Shown piece by piece: positions 34,170 through 43,681 of a stretch of DNA of 64,000 bases. Source of the DNA: Desulforhopalus sp. IMCC35007 (GTDB lineage: Bacteria > Desulfobacterota > Desulfobulbia > Desulfobulbales > Desulfocapsaceae). The notes under the pieces were generated by a model. It was not told the DNA's origin. It ran no database searches and was given only the letters and a program-made list of their open reading frames with translations. The DNA lies in assembly GCF_005116575.1 (NCBI RefSeq), contig NZ_SWCN01000003.1:1-64000 (forward strand), written 5' to 3'. The position numbers and the translations under genes were made by a program. Within the stretch, counting starts at the first letter, position 1; each line of letters begins with the position of its first letter.

Positions 34170-35336
34170 ATGGGCCGAAAAATTATGATTGTCACCGGAG
34201 AAGCCTCCGGTGACCTCCATGGAGCTAATCTCGTCCGGGCATTACAAAAAGAAGAGCCCGGGCTTGAGTTTTGTGGGATGGGTGGTCCTGAACTGGGTTC
34301 AGTCGGGGTTGATCTGCTTTTTGATGCCGAAAAAGTGAGTGTTGTCGGAATTTTCGAGGTCTTTTCCCACCTTAAAGATATCTTCAGGGCACAAAAAATT
34401 CTTCGTCTCAGACTTGCCTCCGATCCGCCCGATCTTCTTATTCTCATTGATCTTCCTGACTTTAACTTGCTGCTGGCAAAAAAAGCCAAAAAACTGGGAA
34501 TTCCGGTTTTCTACTATATTTGTCCGCAGGTTTGGGCGTGGCGGTCGGGTAGAATAAATACCTTGAAAAAACGTGCAGACCGTTTTGGGGTAATTTTCCC
34601 CTTTGAAGAACAATACTTTAAAGAAAGGGGACTCAATGCCCGTTACGTTGGGCATCCTCTGCTTGATTCTGTCTCAACGAGTAAAACACGCTCAGAGTTT
34701 ACCAGCGAGCATAATATCGACCGCTCAACTAAAATTATCGGTTTACTTCCCGGCAGCCGCAAGAGGGAGGTGACGTCACTCCTCCCGGTTTTTCTCGAAG
34801 CTGCCCAGCTGTTGCAAAACAGTATGAATGAAAAACTAGTCTTTGTGGTGCCAAAAGCTGCCGCTATCGATCAAAAGATTTTTAGAGAGGCGGGACTCGA
34901 TAACCTGAATGGCATAGATGTGAGGCTCATCGAAGGTGACAGATACAATGTGATGGCCTCATGTGATTGTGTCGTCGCAGCCTCCGGCACTGTGACATTG
35001 GAGCTTGCACTGCTCAGCGTTCCCATGGTGGTAACCTATAAACTATCACCCCTTACGTATCTTCTGGCCAAGTCTCTCGTTAAACTTGAGTTTTTCTCAT
35101 TAGTGAATCTGATTGCTGGCTTTGGGGCAGTTCCTGAGCTACTGCAGGACGAGGTTGAGCCAAAGACCATAAGCCGTGAGCTTGCTGTTCTTCTTAATGC
35201 ATATCCAAGAAAAAAGAAGATGAACGAGGCCCTTGATCTTGTTAACCAACGACTGGGCGAACCTGGCGCTTCAGCCAAAGCTGCTCAGGTGGCACTGGAA
35301 TTATTAGAGGAGAAGGAGAGTGGACGAAGAGTATGA
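34170..35336 (+). CDS. lpxB: Lipid A disaccharide synthase LpxB
   Basis: 388-residue GT-B glycosyltransferase joining UDP-diacylglucosamine and lipid X. Motifs are MIVTGEASGDLHGANLV at the N-terminus, FCGMGGPEL, LLILIDLPDFNLLLAKKAKKLGIPVFYYICPQVWAWR, YVGHPLLDSV, IGLLPGSRKREV and AASGTVTLELAL. Length is typical. It follows the Gfo/Idh gene and overlaps the Smr gene by 17 bases. Confidence 0.96.
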   Translation: MGRKIMIVTGEASGDLHGANLVRALQKEEPGLEFCGMGGPELGSVGVDLLFDAEKVSVVGIFEVFSHLKDIFRAQKILRLRLASDPPDLLILIDLPDFNLLLAKKAKKLGIPVFYYICPQVWAWRSGRINTLKKRADRFGVIFPFEEQYFKERGLNARYVGHPLLDSVSTSKTRSEFTSEHNIDRSTKIIGLLPGSRKREVTSLLPVFLEAAQLLQNSMNEKLVFVVPKAAAIDQKIFREAGLDNLNGIDVRLIEGDRYNVMASCDCVVAASGTVTLELALLSVPMVVTYKLSPLTYLLAKSLVKLEFFSLVNLIAGFGAVPELLQDEVEPKTISRELAVLLNAYPRKKKMNEALDLVNQRLGEPGASAKAAQVALELLEEKESGRRV

Positions 35337-35619
35337 TAAAGATGGTGAGGAAGATGCTGCTGTTCAGCTTGTCATCGATGGTGTTTTAGATCTCCACCCA
35401 TTTTCACCAAAGGATTTGAAGTATCTTATCCCCGATTATATCGCTGAATGTCTTGAGCGCAACATCCTTGAACTCAGAATTATACACGGCAAAGGTAAGG
35501 GAAATATCCGACGCTCCGTCCATGCACTGCTTGATCGAAATCCCCATGTGCAGGATTATAGAACAGGGGATCTTGACTCCGGTGGCTGGGGAGCCACAGT
35601 GGTGCTGTTGAAAAAATAA
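35320..35619 (+). CDS. Small Smr (MutS2 C-terminal-like) domain protein
   Basis: 99 residues, essentially a single Smr domain with an acidic N-terminus. DLHPFSPKDLKYLIPDYIAEC holds the LDLH-like motif and ILELRIIHGKGKGNIRRSVHALL the HGKGxG motif; both line the nuclease/nucleic-acid site in Smr proteins. It starts with GTG at 35320, after a GGAGAAGGA site inside the end of lpxB. Free-standing Smr proteins are poorly characterised and may nick DNA or cleave RNA at stalled ribosomes. Confidence 0.85.
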   Translation: MDEEYDKDGEEDAAVQLVIDGVLDLHPFSPKDLKYLIPDYIAECLERNILELRIIHGKGKGNIRRSVHALLDRNPHVQDYRTGDLDSGGWGATVVLLKK

Positions 35620-35639
35620 CCTGGCAGCTTGCCCCAGGT
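35611..35639 (-). terminator. Terminator for the minus-strand operon (smr convergent gap)
   Basis: ACCTGG/CCAGGT (35619-35624 and 35634-35639) form a 6-bp stem with a 9-base loop. On the minus strand TATTTTTT follows, so it should end the queD/dehydrogenase/molybdopterin-protein transcript. The plus strand lacks a T-run. Confidence 0.6.
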
Positions 35640-35687
35640 AATTGATCCCAGAGCTGTTCAGCTGTTATTTTCAGCCCAAAAACCGGA

Positions 35688-36713
35688 CTATTTGCCGAAA
35701 TTGCACACCGGATAATGACATACTTTGCAATTCCTGCACAAGCCGCCATGACCGAGTTCCGCCAACTCTTTTCGCCCAATCGCCTCACCTGTGAGAATCC
35801 GGGGGAAAACGAGATCAAACACGGTAATTTTATGATACATGCCGCAGGCCGGAAGGCCGAGAACGGGAATGTCTCTGATCATACCACTTAAAAACATAGC
35901 TCCAGGCAGTACAGGTGTTCCATACACTGCTGTTGTAGCACCGGCTGCAATAATCCCTTCCTTTGTCACATCATCGGGGTCAACGGACATGCCACCGCTG
36001 GTAATGATAAGGTCGCACTCCTCAGCAATGCATGCTGAAATTTCTGCGGCAATACTCTCCTTGTTGTCCGGAGCCTTTTTTACTGTTTGAACCGTTGAAC
36101 CGTATCCGAGGGCTTTTTCTCGAAGAACCTCCTCAAAACGGTCCTCGATACGGCCATAAAAGACTTCATTGCCTGTAATCACCAGACCTATTTTTTTTGA
36201 TAGAAGGGGATGGACAGAGACAATGGATCCTGCATCTGCAGCAAGATTTTGCGCTGTTTCAACGAGCTTGCGGTCGCCAATAAGAGGGATGAGTCTTGTT
36301 CCCGCAACAATCTCCCCTTTATGAACCGGGGTGTAATTGTGCAGGGTGGAGCACATTACCTCACCGAGCATGTTGAATGCGAGCAAGGCATCCTTGTTAA
36401 CCCTGAGTAAACCGTCATATTCAGCATAAAGGGTGATTTTACCTTCTTGAGGTGTTGGGGGAAAGATAACCCCCACACCGGCCAGACTTCCTGCGAGCAG
36501 AATTGCAGCCTCATTCTCATGAATATCGTTCTCACCTAAATGAAGAACATATATGTTATCCTTGCCCAGCTGTTTCAGCAGATCAATATCAGATGTCTGT
36601 ATGATATGGCCTTTCTTGAAGGCGGTACCTTTTTTTACATCTTTAATTATGACGGTAATATCATGGGGAAGAACCATCCCCACTGCCTGTTCTACAGGAA
36701 TTGTCTGCAACAT
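35688..36713 (-). CDS. Molybdopterin-binding domain protein with C-terminal Cys cluster
   Basis: 341 residues. The N-terminal ~170 residues resemble MoeA-like beta domains (IPVEQAVGMVLPHDITVI, FKKGHIIQTSDIDLL, KDALLAFNMLGEVMCSTLHNYTPVHKGEIVAGTRLIPL). Residues about 170-310 form a MoCF/MogA-like domain with GLVITGNEVFYGRIEDRF, CDLIITSGGMSVDPDDVT and VLGLPACGMYHKITVFDLVFPRILTGE. The tail carries Cys326, Cys329, Cys332 and Cys337 (CX2CX2CX4C), a likely zinc or iron-sulfur site absent from MoeA and MogA. It may insert molybdate/tungstate or act as a regulator; no other moa/moe gene is close. It lies 22 bases after the sugar dehydrogenase. Confidence 0.82.
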   Translation of the reverse strand: MLQTIPVEQAVGMVLPHDITVIIKDVKKGTAFKKGHIIQTSDIDLLKQLGKDNIYVLHLGENDIHENEAAILLAGSLAGVGVIFPPTPQEGKITLYAEYDGLLRVNKDALLAFNMLGEVMCSTLHNYTPVHKGEIVAGTRLIPLIGDRKLVETAQNLAADAGSIVSVHPLLSKKIGLVITGNEVFYGRIEDRFEEVLREKALGYGSTVQTVKKAPDNKESIAAEISACIAEECDLIITSGGMSVDPDDVTKEGIIAAGATTAVYGTPVLPGAMFLSGMIRDIPVLGLPACGMYHKITVFDLVFPRILTGEAIGRKELAELGHGGLCRNCKVCHYPVCNFGK

Positions 36714-36735
36714 CTAATTCTTAAACCTTTCATTC

Positions 36736-38013
36736 TCAGAGACAACCGTCTATCAGATCCCTTGGTAAAATACCCTTCACGTCGTAGATGACGACATTCT
36801 CTTTGCCGTATCTTCGGATGTGGTCAAAGGGCAGTTCAACAAACTGGTGGTGGGAGACCGCCATAATGATCGCGTCATAAAAGGCTTCTTTAGGGTGGGT
36901 AATAAGACTGACACCATACTCACGCACTGCCTCAGCAGGGTTGACCCATGGATCAAGAACGTCGACTTCAATACCGTATTCTTTAAATTCTCCGATAATA
37001 TCAACAACCTTCGTATTTCTCAGATCCGGACAGTTTTCTTTAAAACTCAACCCCATGACAAGAACATTACTACGGGAGGTATCTATCTTTTTTTTGACCA
37101 TCTTTTTAATCACCGTGTTGGCAACATAAGCCCCCATGTGATCATTGAGTCTTCGTCCTGCCAGGATCATATCCGGTTGGTAGCCTACTTCCTGGGCCTT
37201 ATGGGTGAGATAATAGGGGTCGACACCAATACAATGACCACCGACAAGGCCTGGCTGGAAAGGCAAAAAATTCCACTTGGTGCCAGCCGCCGCAAGGACT
37301 TCTTTTGTGTTAATGTTTAATTTCTCAAAGATAAGGGCAAGTTCATTGATGAGAGCGATGTTCACATCTCGTTGGGTGTTTTCTATAACCTTGGCAGCTT
37401 CTGCGACCTTGATGGAACTGGCAAGAAAGGTTCCTGCTGTAATAATTGATGCATAGAGTGCATTGACAAATTGTGCAACTTCAGGGGTAGATCCTGATGT
37501 GACCTTCACAATTGTGGGTAAACGGTGGCCTTTATCACCTGGATTTATTCTCTCTGGACTGTACCCGCAGAAAAAATCTTCGTTAAAACGAAGACCGGAA
37601 TACTTCTCTAACAGAGGAACACAGACTTCCTCCGTCGCTCCTGGATACACCGTGGATTCATAGACCACGATATCACCTTTACTGAGTACCTTACCGACGG
37701 TTTCAGATGCTTTTTCAAGGGGGGTGAGGTCCGGTCGCTTCGAGGCATCGATAGGCGTGGGTACCGCAACTATATAAACGTTACAGTCTTGAATTTCAGC
37801 AGCATCCGAGGTGTAGTGCAGCGAGTGGGCTTCAAGGAGTTCTTCACTTTCTACTTCAAGAGTTGAGTCTTTTCCTTCTCTGAGTTCCTGGATTCGCCCA
37901 CTATTGAGGTCAAAACCTGTGGTTGAATATTTTTTACCAAATTCAGCGGCGAGGGGAAGACCGACATAACCAAGACCAACAACACAGATTTTTATTTTTT
38001 CGAGAGATATCAT
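36736..38013 (-). CDS. UDP-N-acetylhexosamine 6-dehydrogenase (TviB/WbpO type)
   Basis: 425-residue NAD-dependent nucleotide-sugar dehydrogenase converting a UDP-HexNAc to the uronic acid. Blocks are [19 protein letters not shown] (Rossmann GxGxxG), [69 protein letters not shown], catalytic Cys in [21 protein letters not shown], and [16 protein letters not shown]. The ERINPGD signature favours the TviB/WbpA group over UDP-glucose dehydrogenase. It would feed capsule or O-antigen synthesis, but no glycosyltransferases are adjacent. Confidence 0.93.
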   Translation of the reverse strand: MISLEKIKICVVGLGYVGLPLAAEFGKKYSTTGFDLNSGRIQELREGKDSTLEVESEELLEAHSLHYTSDAAEIQDCNVYIVAVPTPIDASKRPDLTPLEKASETVGKVLSKGDIVVYESTVYPGATEEVCVPLLEKYSGLRFNEDFFCGYSPERINPGDKGHRLPTIVKVTSGSTPEVAQFVNALYASIITAGTFLASSIKVAEAAKVIENTQRDVNIALINELALIFEKLNINTKEVLAAAGTKWNFLPFQPGLVGGHCIGVDPYYLTHKAQEVGYQPDMILAGRRLNDHMGAYVANTVIKKMVKKKIDTSRSNVLVMGLSFKENCPDLRNTKVVDIIGEFKEYGIEVDVLDPWVNPAEAVREYGVSLITHPKEAFYDAIIMAVSHHQFVELPFDHIRRYGKENVVIYDVKGILPRDLIDGCL

Positions 38014-38029
38014 TGTATAAGGTGATTTA

Positions 38030-38407
38030 TTAGTTTTGAGGGCCGTAATATGTCAGTCCCTGGGTATCAGTTTCAAGAACACGTACGCTGTAGAGCTGAT
38101 AGCTGTCAGAGGTCAGCTCCTCTTTGATGTCTGCAAAGAGAAATTCAGCGATATGTTCCGAAGAAGGGTTTTGTTTCTCAAAATAGGGGAGGGTATTCAA
38201 GTCTTTATGATCAAGTTTGTCTATTGCGTGTTTGACTATCTTTTTTAATACTTTAAAATCAATCCCCATTCCATACTGATCAACGGATGTAGCTCTGACG
38301 GTAACCCTTACTTTCCAGTTATGCCCGTGGGGTTTTTCACAGTCCCCAGGGTAATCTCTTAAATGGTGGGCGCCGGCAAAATGTGTATCGATAAATATAT
38401 CAAACAT
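38030..38407 (-). CDS. queD: 6-carboxy-5,6,7,8-tetrahydropterin synthase QueD
   Basis: 125-residue PTPS-family enzyme for queuosine/7-deazapurine synthesis. Zinc ligands lie in AGAHHL (His14 or His15) and KPHGHNW, and the catalytic Cys is in [10 protein letters not shown] (Cys23). Other residues are DKLDHKDLN and the substrate Glu of [10 protein letters not shown]. An AGGAG site precedes the ATG. It heads a three-gene minus-strand group with the sugar dehydrogenase (16-base gap). I see no preQ1 riboswitch upstream. Confidence 0.93.
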   Translation of the reverse strand: MFDIFIDTHFAGAHHLRDYPGDCEKPHGHNWKVRVTVRATSVDQYGMGIDFKVLKKIVKHAIDKLDHKDLNTLPYFEKQNPSSEHIAEFLFADIKEELTSDSYQLYSVRVLETDTQGLTYYGPQN

Positions 38408-38613
38408 TGTATTCTCCTGAGATGGTAACTCTGTTTCAGGTTATGGAATAATTTAAAATCAAAGAAAAAACTGGATGGATTATTTGATTTTAATGTCGAC
38501 CTTCACAGATATTTAATCATCTACTCTTTATAAAACAAATTCATAGATGTAAATGCCTTTTAAAAATATATTCTGTATTATTGTGAGATGATACTGTTAT
38601 AGAGCTGGAGTCA

Positions 38614-39447
38614 ATGTCGACTCTACTCTTTTCTCTGATAATTGGCTATAATACCAACGAGGTGAAGAAACACTTGATAGTTGATAAGGTAAATGATGGG
38701 ATTGACTGTAATAGTCTCTTTGATGGAGACCTTATCTGTGAACAGTACAAGTCTGGTTACAGATTCTCCATCGATGCTGTGTTACTGGCTCATTTTGTGA
38801 CAGTGAAAAAAGATGACCGGATCCTCGATTTGGGTACCGGGTCTGGTATTATCCTGCTTATTTTACTCTATCGATATGATAAAATAATCAGAAATTGTGC
38901 CGGAATTGAAGTTCAAGACCGCCTTTTCTCTCTTGCAAAAAATAATATTCTAAATAACAGCTATTTAGAACAATGTACTATTCTTCATGGCGATATGAGA
39001 AAGATCCAAGATCTTTGTCGAGCCGGGAGTTTCGATAGCATCGTCTGTAACCCTCCTTTTTACCCCGAGCACACGGGCAGGATGAGTACAAACCGCGAAG
39101 AAAAAACAGCAAGACATCAGGTTACAGGTGAGATTGATGATTTTCTGGCGGCTGCAGCCTACGCGGTAAAAAACAGGGGAAACATCTTTTTTATTTATCC
39201 CGCCGATCTTTTAGGAGAATTTATACTGGCTGCATCACGATATAAATTTGAGGTGAAAAAGCTTCGCTTTGTCTACAGCTACCCTGGCTCACAGAAGGGC
39301 GCCCAGCTCGTGCTCGTTCATTGCAGTAAAAATGGCGGAAAAGGTGTTTATATCTCTGAACCGTTATATGTGTACACTGAAAAAAACGGACTTTACACCC
39401 GGGAAGTTGATGAATACTACCAAAAAAAAGGCAGCTTAATAACGTGA
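38614..39447 (+). CDS. tRNA1(Val) adenine37-N6-methyltransferase-like protein (TrmN6/YfiC)
   Basis: 277-residue class I SAM methyltransferase. YRFSIDAVLLAHFV, ILDLGTGSGIILLILLYR (SAM loop), the acidic AGIEVQDRLFSLAKNN, and catalytic NPPFYPEHTGRMS (N6-adenine type NPPF) are family blocks, along with RHQVTGEIDDFLAAAA. It probably methylates A37 of tRNA1(Val), though substrate assignment is by family. A GGAG site precedes the chosen ATG. It lies 25 bases before comM. Confidence 0.85.
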   Translation: MSTLLFSLIIGYNTNEVKKHLIVDKVNDGIDCNSLFDGDLICEQYKSGYRFSIDAVLLAHFVTVKKDDRILDLGTGSGIILLILLYRYDKIIRNCAGIEVQDRLFSLAKNNILNNSYLEQCTILHGDMRKIQDLCRAGSFDSIVCNPPFYPEHTGRMSTNREEKTARHQVTGEIDDFLAAAAYAVKNRGNIFFIYPADLLGEFILAASRYKFEVKKLRFVYSYPGSQKGAQLVLVHCSKNGGKGVYISEPLYVYTEKNGLYTREVDEYYQKKGSLIT

Positions 39448-39472
39448 CTCAATTTATTTATGTAATCGTACT

Positions 39473-41008
39473 ATGCTTTCCAAAACAATAAGCTGCTCTG
39501 TCGTTGGCATAAACGGCTGGTTGATACAGGTGGAGGTTGATGTCGCCAAAGGTCTGCCCATTTTCTCAACGGTCGGCCTCCCCGATGGTGCAGTAAGAGA
39601 GAGTAAGGACCGGGTCAAGGCGGCAATAAAAAACTGTGGCTATGAATTTCCTGCAAAACGTATCACCGTCAACCTCGCGCCGGCTGATATCCGGAAAGAA
39701 GGGACAGGTTTTGATCTTCCCATTGCCCTTGGAATTCTTGAGGCTACGGAAACACTCAAGAACTGCACACCAGGTGAGTACTGTATCGTGGGTGAACTCT
39801 CTTTAGATGGTGGGGTCCATAGGGTAAGCGGAGTGCTGCCTATGGTTCTAACAGCCAGAGAGAAAGGGCTGAAAGGGGTGATTATTCCCCGTGAAAACAT
39901 GGTTGAGGCAATGCTTGCAACGGAAGATCTGTCGATTATTCCAGTTTCATCACTGCAGGATGCCGTTGAATTTTTAGCAGGGCGTAAGGATATTGCCCCG
40001 CTGAGCAAAAACGATGAAGCGGAACATCATGTAATCTACGATTACGATGTTGATTTTTCAGAAGTAAAAGGTCAAGCTCATGTGAGAAGGGGTTTAGAAA
40101 TCGCCGCTTCCGGTGGTCACAACATCCTGCTGAGTGGCCCCCCGGGCGGTGGCAAGACCATGCTTGCCCGGCGTTTTACCACGATTTTACCGGTAATGAG
40201 TAGAGAAGAGATTCTTGAAACCACAAAGGTCTATTCGGTCTCTAAAAAATTGATGCAAACAAATGAGACGCTGGCTACCCGCCCTTTTAGAGCACCACAC
40301 CATACCATCTCAGATGCAGGCCTTATTGGCGGTGGCAACATTCCCCAACCGGGTGAGGTTTCCCTTGCCCATAACGGGATATTGTTCCTCGATGAACTTC
40401 CTGAGTTCAAAAGAAGTGTTCTCGAGGTGCTGCGCCAGCCCCTTGAGGATGGAGAAGTCACTATTGCCCGTGCGAATATGACCCTGACCTTTCCGGCTAA
40501 ATTCACTCTCATTGCTGCCATGAATCCCTGTCCCTGCGGGTTTTTAGGGGATGTGCGCAATAAATGCAGATGCACAGACACCGATATACAAAAATATAGA
40601 GCCAAAATATCCGGACCACTTCTCGATCGAATCGATCTACATGTGGAGGTGCCAGCATTGGATTATAAAGAGATGAGTTCTGAAGCTGTCGGGGAAAGTT
40701 CGGCAGACATCAAAGCCCGGGTCGACAGGGCAAGGCAGATACAGCAGCAAAGGTTCACAGAAAATCAGGGTGTCTATTGTAACAGCCAGATGAACAACCG
40801 TCTTATCGAAAAATTTTGTCAGCTGGGTGAAAGTTCAAAGCGGCTCCTGGAAAAAAGTGTTGAACGTTTAGGACTCTCGGCCCGTTCGTACCACAGGGTA
40901 TTAAAGCTCTCGAGGACCATAGCCGACCTTGAGAGCTCGAAAAATATTGAATCCCGTCATGTTGCTGAAGCAGTTCAGCTTTGCCGAAGCATTCAGGTAA
41001 CGCATTAA
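39473..41008 (+). CDS. comM: ComM/YifB-family Mg-chelatase-like AAA+ ATPase
   Basis: 511-residue hexameric helicase-like ATPase. An N-terminal Lon-protease-like domain (VVGINGWLIQVEVDVAKGLPIFSTVGLPDGAVRESKDRVKAAIKN) is followed by AAA+ with Walker A SGPPGGGKTMLARRF, Walker B ILFLDELPEF, sensor AAMNPCPCGF and a zinc-site-like CGFLGDVRNKCRC, then the C-terminal Mg_chelatase_C domain. ComM promotes branch migration during integration of transformed DNA and is broadly conserved also in non-competent bacteria. Confidence 0.96.
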   Translation: MLSKTISCSVVGINGWLIQVEVDVAKGLPIFSTVGLPDGAVRESKDRVKAAIKNCGYEFPAKRITVNLAPADIRKEGTGFDLPIALGILEATETLKNCTPGEYCIVGELSLDGGVHRVSGVLPMVLTAREKGLKGVIIPRENMVEAMLATEDLSIIPVSSLQDAVEFLAGRKDIAPLSKNDEAEHHVIYDYDVDFSEVKGQAHVRRGLEIAASGGHNILLSGPPGGGKTMLARRFTTILPVMSREEILETTKVYSVSKKLMQTNETLATRPFRAPHHTISDAGLIGGGNIPQPGEVSLAHNGILFLDELPEFKRSVLEVLRQPLEDGEVTIARANMTLTFPAKFTLIAAMNPCPCGFLGDVRNKCRCTDTDIQKYRAKISGPLLDRIDLHVEVPALDYKEMSSEAVGESSADIKARVDRARQIQQQRFTENQGVYCNSQMNNRLIEKFCQLGESSKRLLEKSVERLGLSARSYHRVLKLSRTIADLESSKNIESRHVAEAVQLCRSIQVTH

Positions 41009-41031
41009 TCTCTCTTCACTGTAAATCAATT

Positions 41032-42777
41032 ATGAACACCAATGCTTTTGTGACGTTTAGTTCTATATTGCTTGTGGTCGTCTACCTTCTGGTCTGGCGC
41101 TATGACCCTGATCACGAGGATAATATGGCAAAATTCATTCCTGACAATGCCCTGATATTCTTCGAACAGCGCAATGCGCCAGATGCCATAGACACCTTTA
41201 AAAAGTCCCAGCTTGGGAAAAATTTTACTGCTATTGATTTCAGAAAAGCCGGTAATAAAATCAATCTTTCTGAAGAATTTATCGATACCATTGAGACAAT
41301 CCAGCACAATTATTCCCGCCCTTTTGAAGATGACCTCATAGATGAGCTACTGGGGCGGCGTTTTGCTTTTGCTCTTTTTTGGCCCCAGAATGATTTTGAT
41401 TTCCACGATATTGAAACTTTTTTCAAAGATAACTCTGTCATTCTGGCAAAACCAAGACACAGTGCAGATTTGTTGAAATTTCTAGCAGAACACTATTCTA
41501 CGATCACAGATGGTTTCAGTTACCAGATTCATCAATACGGCAATCATCAGATCTCACGGATGAGCACCCCGGAAGGAACCGTTTCTCTCTCTGTCATTGA
41601 GGGTTTGCTGCTTTTTAGCTTTAATGAAAAACGCCTTAAAACCTCAATTGACACCTACGATAAAGAAATAAAATCTCTCCATGACACTGTTTCTTTTAGA
41701 AAAGCGCGGCAAAAATTTAAGCGACCAGAACGTTTTATTTATCTTCCTGTTGATACGATACGCAAATTCGCGGCGGAGGCTATGGTTCACCTGGATCCCA
41801 ATATGGCAAACCTGGTTGAAAGCCAGATAGAAAACACCATGGGCTTTACAGGGCTGAGTTATGCAGCCTGGCCCGGCAAAAATCTGGTTGAAGATAAACT
41901 TATTCTCAGTTATGAAAAATCTATTATTAACAGCGCTTCCCTCCAGCATCTCCAAACTGAGCCCGTTACCACCTCAATGCTTGAGCTCACCACGGGTGAT
42001 CCCCTGGTCTATTATTGGTCTAATGCAATAGATTTACGTCATCTCTACACATTTCTTGTGCCAGATGACGATCAAAACAGCCATGTTTATAATTATTTTA
42101 AAAGATTGGAAGAGTTGTCGGGGATTTCAACGGAGGAAATTCTGTCAGTTCTGGGGCAGGAAGTGAGCCTTGTTGTAGAAAAAAATGATGAGGAAAACTT
42201 TATTCCGGTTCCCCTTGGTGTGCTGCTTTTCAAAATTGATCCCCACGTAGATGTGGCTGCCATGGCCAATAATATTGTGAATGCCTTTGGGTTACCTGTT
42301 GTCGAAAAACTCTATAATTCCGTCACCTACCTGTATTGGGTGGCCTCTCCTCAGGATGGTCTGCAACCGCTTTGCGGATATTGGAGTAATTATCTCTTTG
42401 TTGGCAACAGTGCCCTGTTCCTTGAACGTGTCATAGATGGCTTTAACAACGACACCTCTCTTTTAAAAAATCCGAAAGTTAAAGCCATTGATCCGGGGAT
42501 AACCGAAAAAAATAATTCCATCACCTATTTCAATAATGTTGAGATCATAGAGCTCACCCAGCGCCTGCTTTCCGCACTTGGTACGATAGTATCCCTTGAG
42601 GATAAAACAAAGGCACAACAGGCCCATATCATTTTAAATGAAGTGGTAAATCCATTGCTCAATGGTATTAAAGAGTATGAAAGAAGCTGCACAAGGAGTT
42701 ATTTCGCCCCAGGAATGGTCGTCATTGAATCCAAAAGCAGCATTGCTAAAAAAGAGAACCGAAAAGAGGCGAGGTAA
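41032..42777 (+). CDS. Membrane-anchored DUF3352-like protein
   Basis: 581 residues with an N-terminal membrane helix (about 3-20, AFVTFSSILLVVVYLLVW) and a long exported part. The AKFIPDNALIFFEQRNAPDAIDTFKKSQLGKNF segment and repeated LxxVLGxEVSLV-like blocks (about 370-400) resemble DUF3352. No catalytic motif is visible. The ATG at 41032 is preferred over an in-frame TTG at 40981, which would overlap comM. Its stop overlaps the next gene's start (TAATG), so the two are translationally coupled. Function unknown. Confidence 0.65.
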   Translation: MNTNAFVTFSSILLVVVYLLVWRYDPDHEDNMAKFIPDNALIFFEQRNAPDAIDTFKKSQLGKNFTAIDFRKAGNKINLSEEFIDTIETIQHNYSRPFEDDLIDELLGRRFAFALFWPQNDFDFHDIETFFKDNSVILAKPRHSADLLKFLAEHYSTITDGFSYQIHQYGNHQISRMSTPEGTVSLSVIEGLLLFSFNEKRLKTSIDTYDKEIKSLHDTVSFRKARQKFKRPERFIYLPVDTIRKFAAEAMVHLDPNMANLVESQIENTMGFTGLSYAAWPGKNLVEDKLILSYEKSIINSASLQHLQTEPVTTSMLELTTGDPLVYYWSNAIDLRHLYTFLVPDDDQNSHVYNYFKRLEELSGISTEEILSVLGQEVSLVVEKNDEENFIPVPLGVLLFKIDPHVDVAAMANNIVNAFGLPVVEKLYNSVTYLYWVASPQDGLQPLCGYWSNYLFVGNSALFLERVIDGFNNDTSLLKNPKVKAIDPGITEKNNSITYFNNVEIIELTQRLLSALGTIVSLEDKTKAQQAHIILNEVVNPLLNGIKEYERSCTRSYFAPGMVVIESKSSIAKKENRKEAR

Positions 42778-43142
42778 TGCAAAAAATCGTAGACGAATTG
42801 AAAAAGATTCTTCCTTTTAAAAATACCACAGACATCGGTGATATTATCGTTATCGCTGCAAAAGAACCGCAAATGCTTCTCTACGCACATGTTGATGATA
42901 TTGAAAGGGATACGAGCCGTAAGGATGAATGGTGGCACGTGCATATGAGCATGCTTTCCATTCCTCTCCAGAAGGTGACCTGGACACTGCGCACCGAGCA
43001 AATTTCAGGTCAGGAGATCTTTACCATGGGTGGTGAGGAGCGTTTTATTCAGGCAATTGAGTTTGGTGGTGCATCAAAGGCCAATGTCTCAGCCAAGGCC
43101 TCCAAAAAGAAAAACATTTCACCCCTTAAAAGAGTCAAATAG
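42777..43142 (+). CDS. Hypothetical 121-aa protein coupled to the DUF3352-like gene
   Basis: The start overlaps the previous stop by one base (TAATG), with AGGCGAGG as ribosome site, so it is very likely translated. The product is soluble, with a compact alpha/beta-looking core (DIIVIAAKEPQMLLYAHVDDIERD, EWWHVHMSMLSIPLQKVTWTLR, EIFTMGGEERFIQAIEF) and a lysine-rich tail (KASKKKNISPLKRVK). I recognise no family. Confidence 0.72.
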   Translation: MQKIVDELKKILPFKNTTDIGDIIVIAAKEPQMLLYAHVDDIERDTSRKDEWWHVHMSMLSIPLQKVTWTLRTEQISGQEIFTMGGEERFIQAIEFGGASKANVSAKASKKKNISPLKRVK

Positions 43143-43173
43143 ATTTCTTGTTGGAAATGGCGCGGTTGTTCTT

Positions 43174-43674
43174 TTAGAAAAGCTCGGGAGGAATAAAACT
43201 GATAGCAAGGCCTTTAAGTTTTGTTTCAAGCCGCCTGTAGGTGATATTCGGGGACTTGTCGAGCATAATTTTTGATGCTCTTACCTGGTCAGTATCTTTA
43301 TACTTGTCCGAGAGATAAATAATTTCTTTTATGCCCGCCTGAATGATCACCTTTGTGCATTCATTACATGGAAAAAGCCCTACATAGATGCGGCAATTTC
43401 TCAAATCTCTGGAAATTGAATTTAAGACGGCGTTGAGTTCAGCGTGGCACACGTAGGGATATTTGGTTTCTAAAAACGAGCCCTGACGTTCCCATGGAAG
43501 CTCATCATCGGAGCACCCCCATGGGAAGCCATTATAGCCAACGCCGACTATTTTATTGTGTTCATTGGCAACGCAGGCTCCAACCTGGGTACTTGGATCT
43601 TTACTTCGTTGCGCCGATAACAGTGCAACAGCCATAAAATACTCGTCCCAGGATAAATAATCTGTTCTCTTCAT
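43174..43674 (-). CDS. dCMP deaminase (ComEB-like)
   Basis: 166-residue zinc deaminase: [10 protein letters not shown] (zinc His and catalytic Glu) and [10 protein letters not shown] (two Cys ligands), with the deoxycytidylate-type [12 protein letters not shown] and [20 protein letters not shown] blocks. It converts dCMP to dUMP for thymidylate synthesis. It lies 7 bases after the hydrolase-fold gene, in one operon. The 31-base convergent gap to the 121-aa gene holds nothing. Confidence 0.93.
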   Translation of the reverse strand: MKRTDYLSWDEYFMAVALLSAQRSKDPSTQVGACVANEHNKIVGVGYNGFPWGCSDDELPWERQGSFLETKYPYVCHAELNAVLNSISRDLRNCRIYVGLFPCNECTKVIIQAGIKEIIYLSDKYKDTDQVRASKIMLDKSPNITYRRLETKLKGLAISFIPPELF

Positions 43675-43681
43675 CGCTTAT

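Noticed and set aside
38408-38613. preQ1 riboswitch upstream of queD
   Set aside because: No C-rich/A-rich preQ1-I pattern or GGTT-CTAGC-like core seen on the minus strand.
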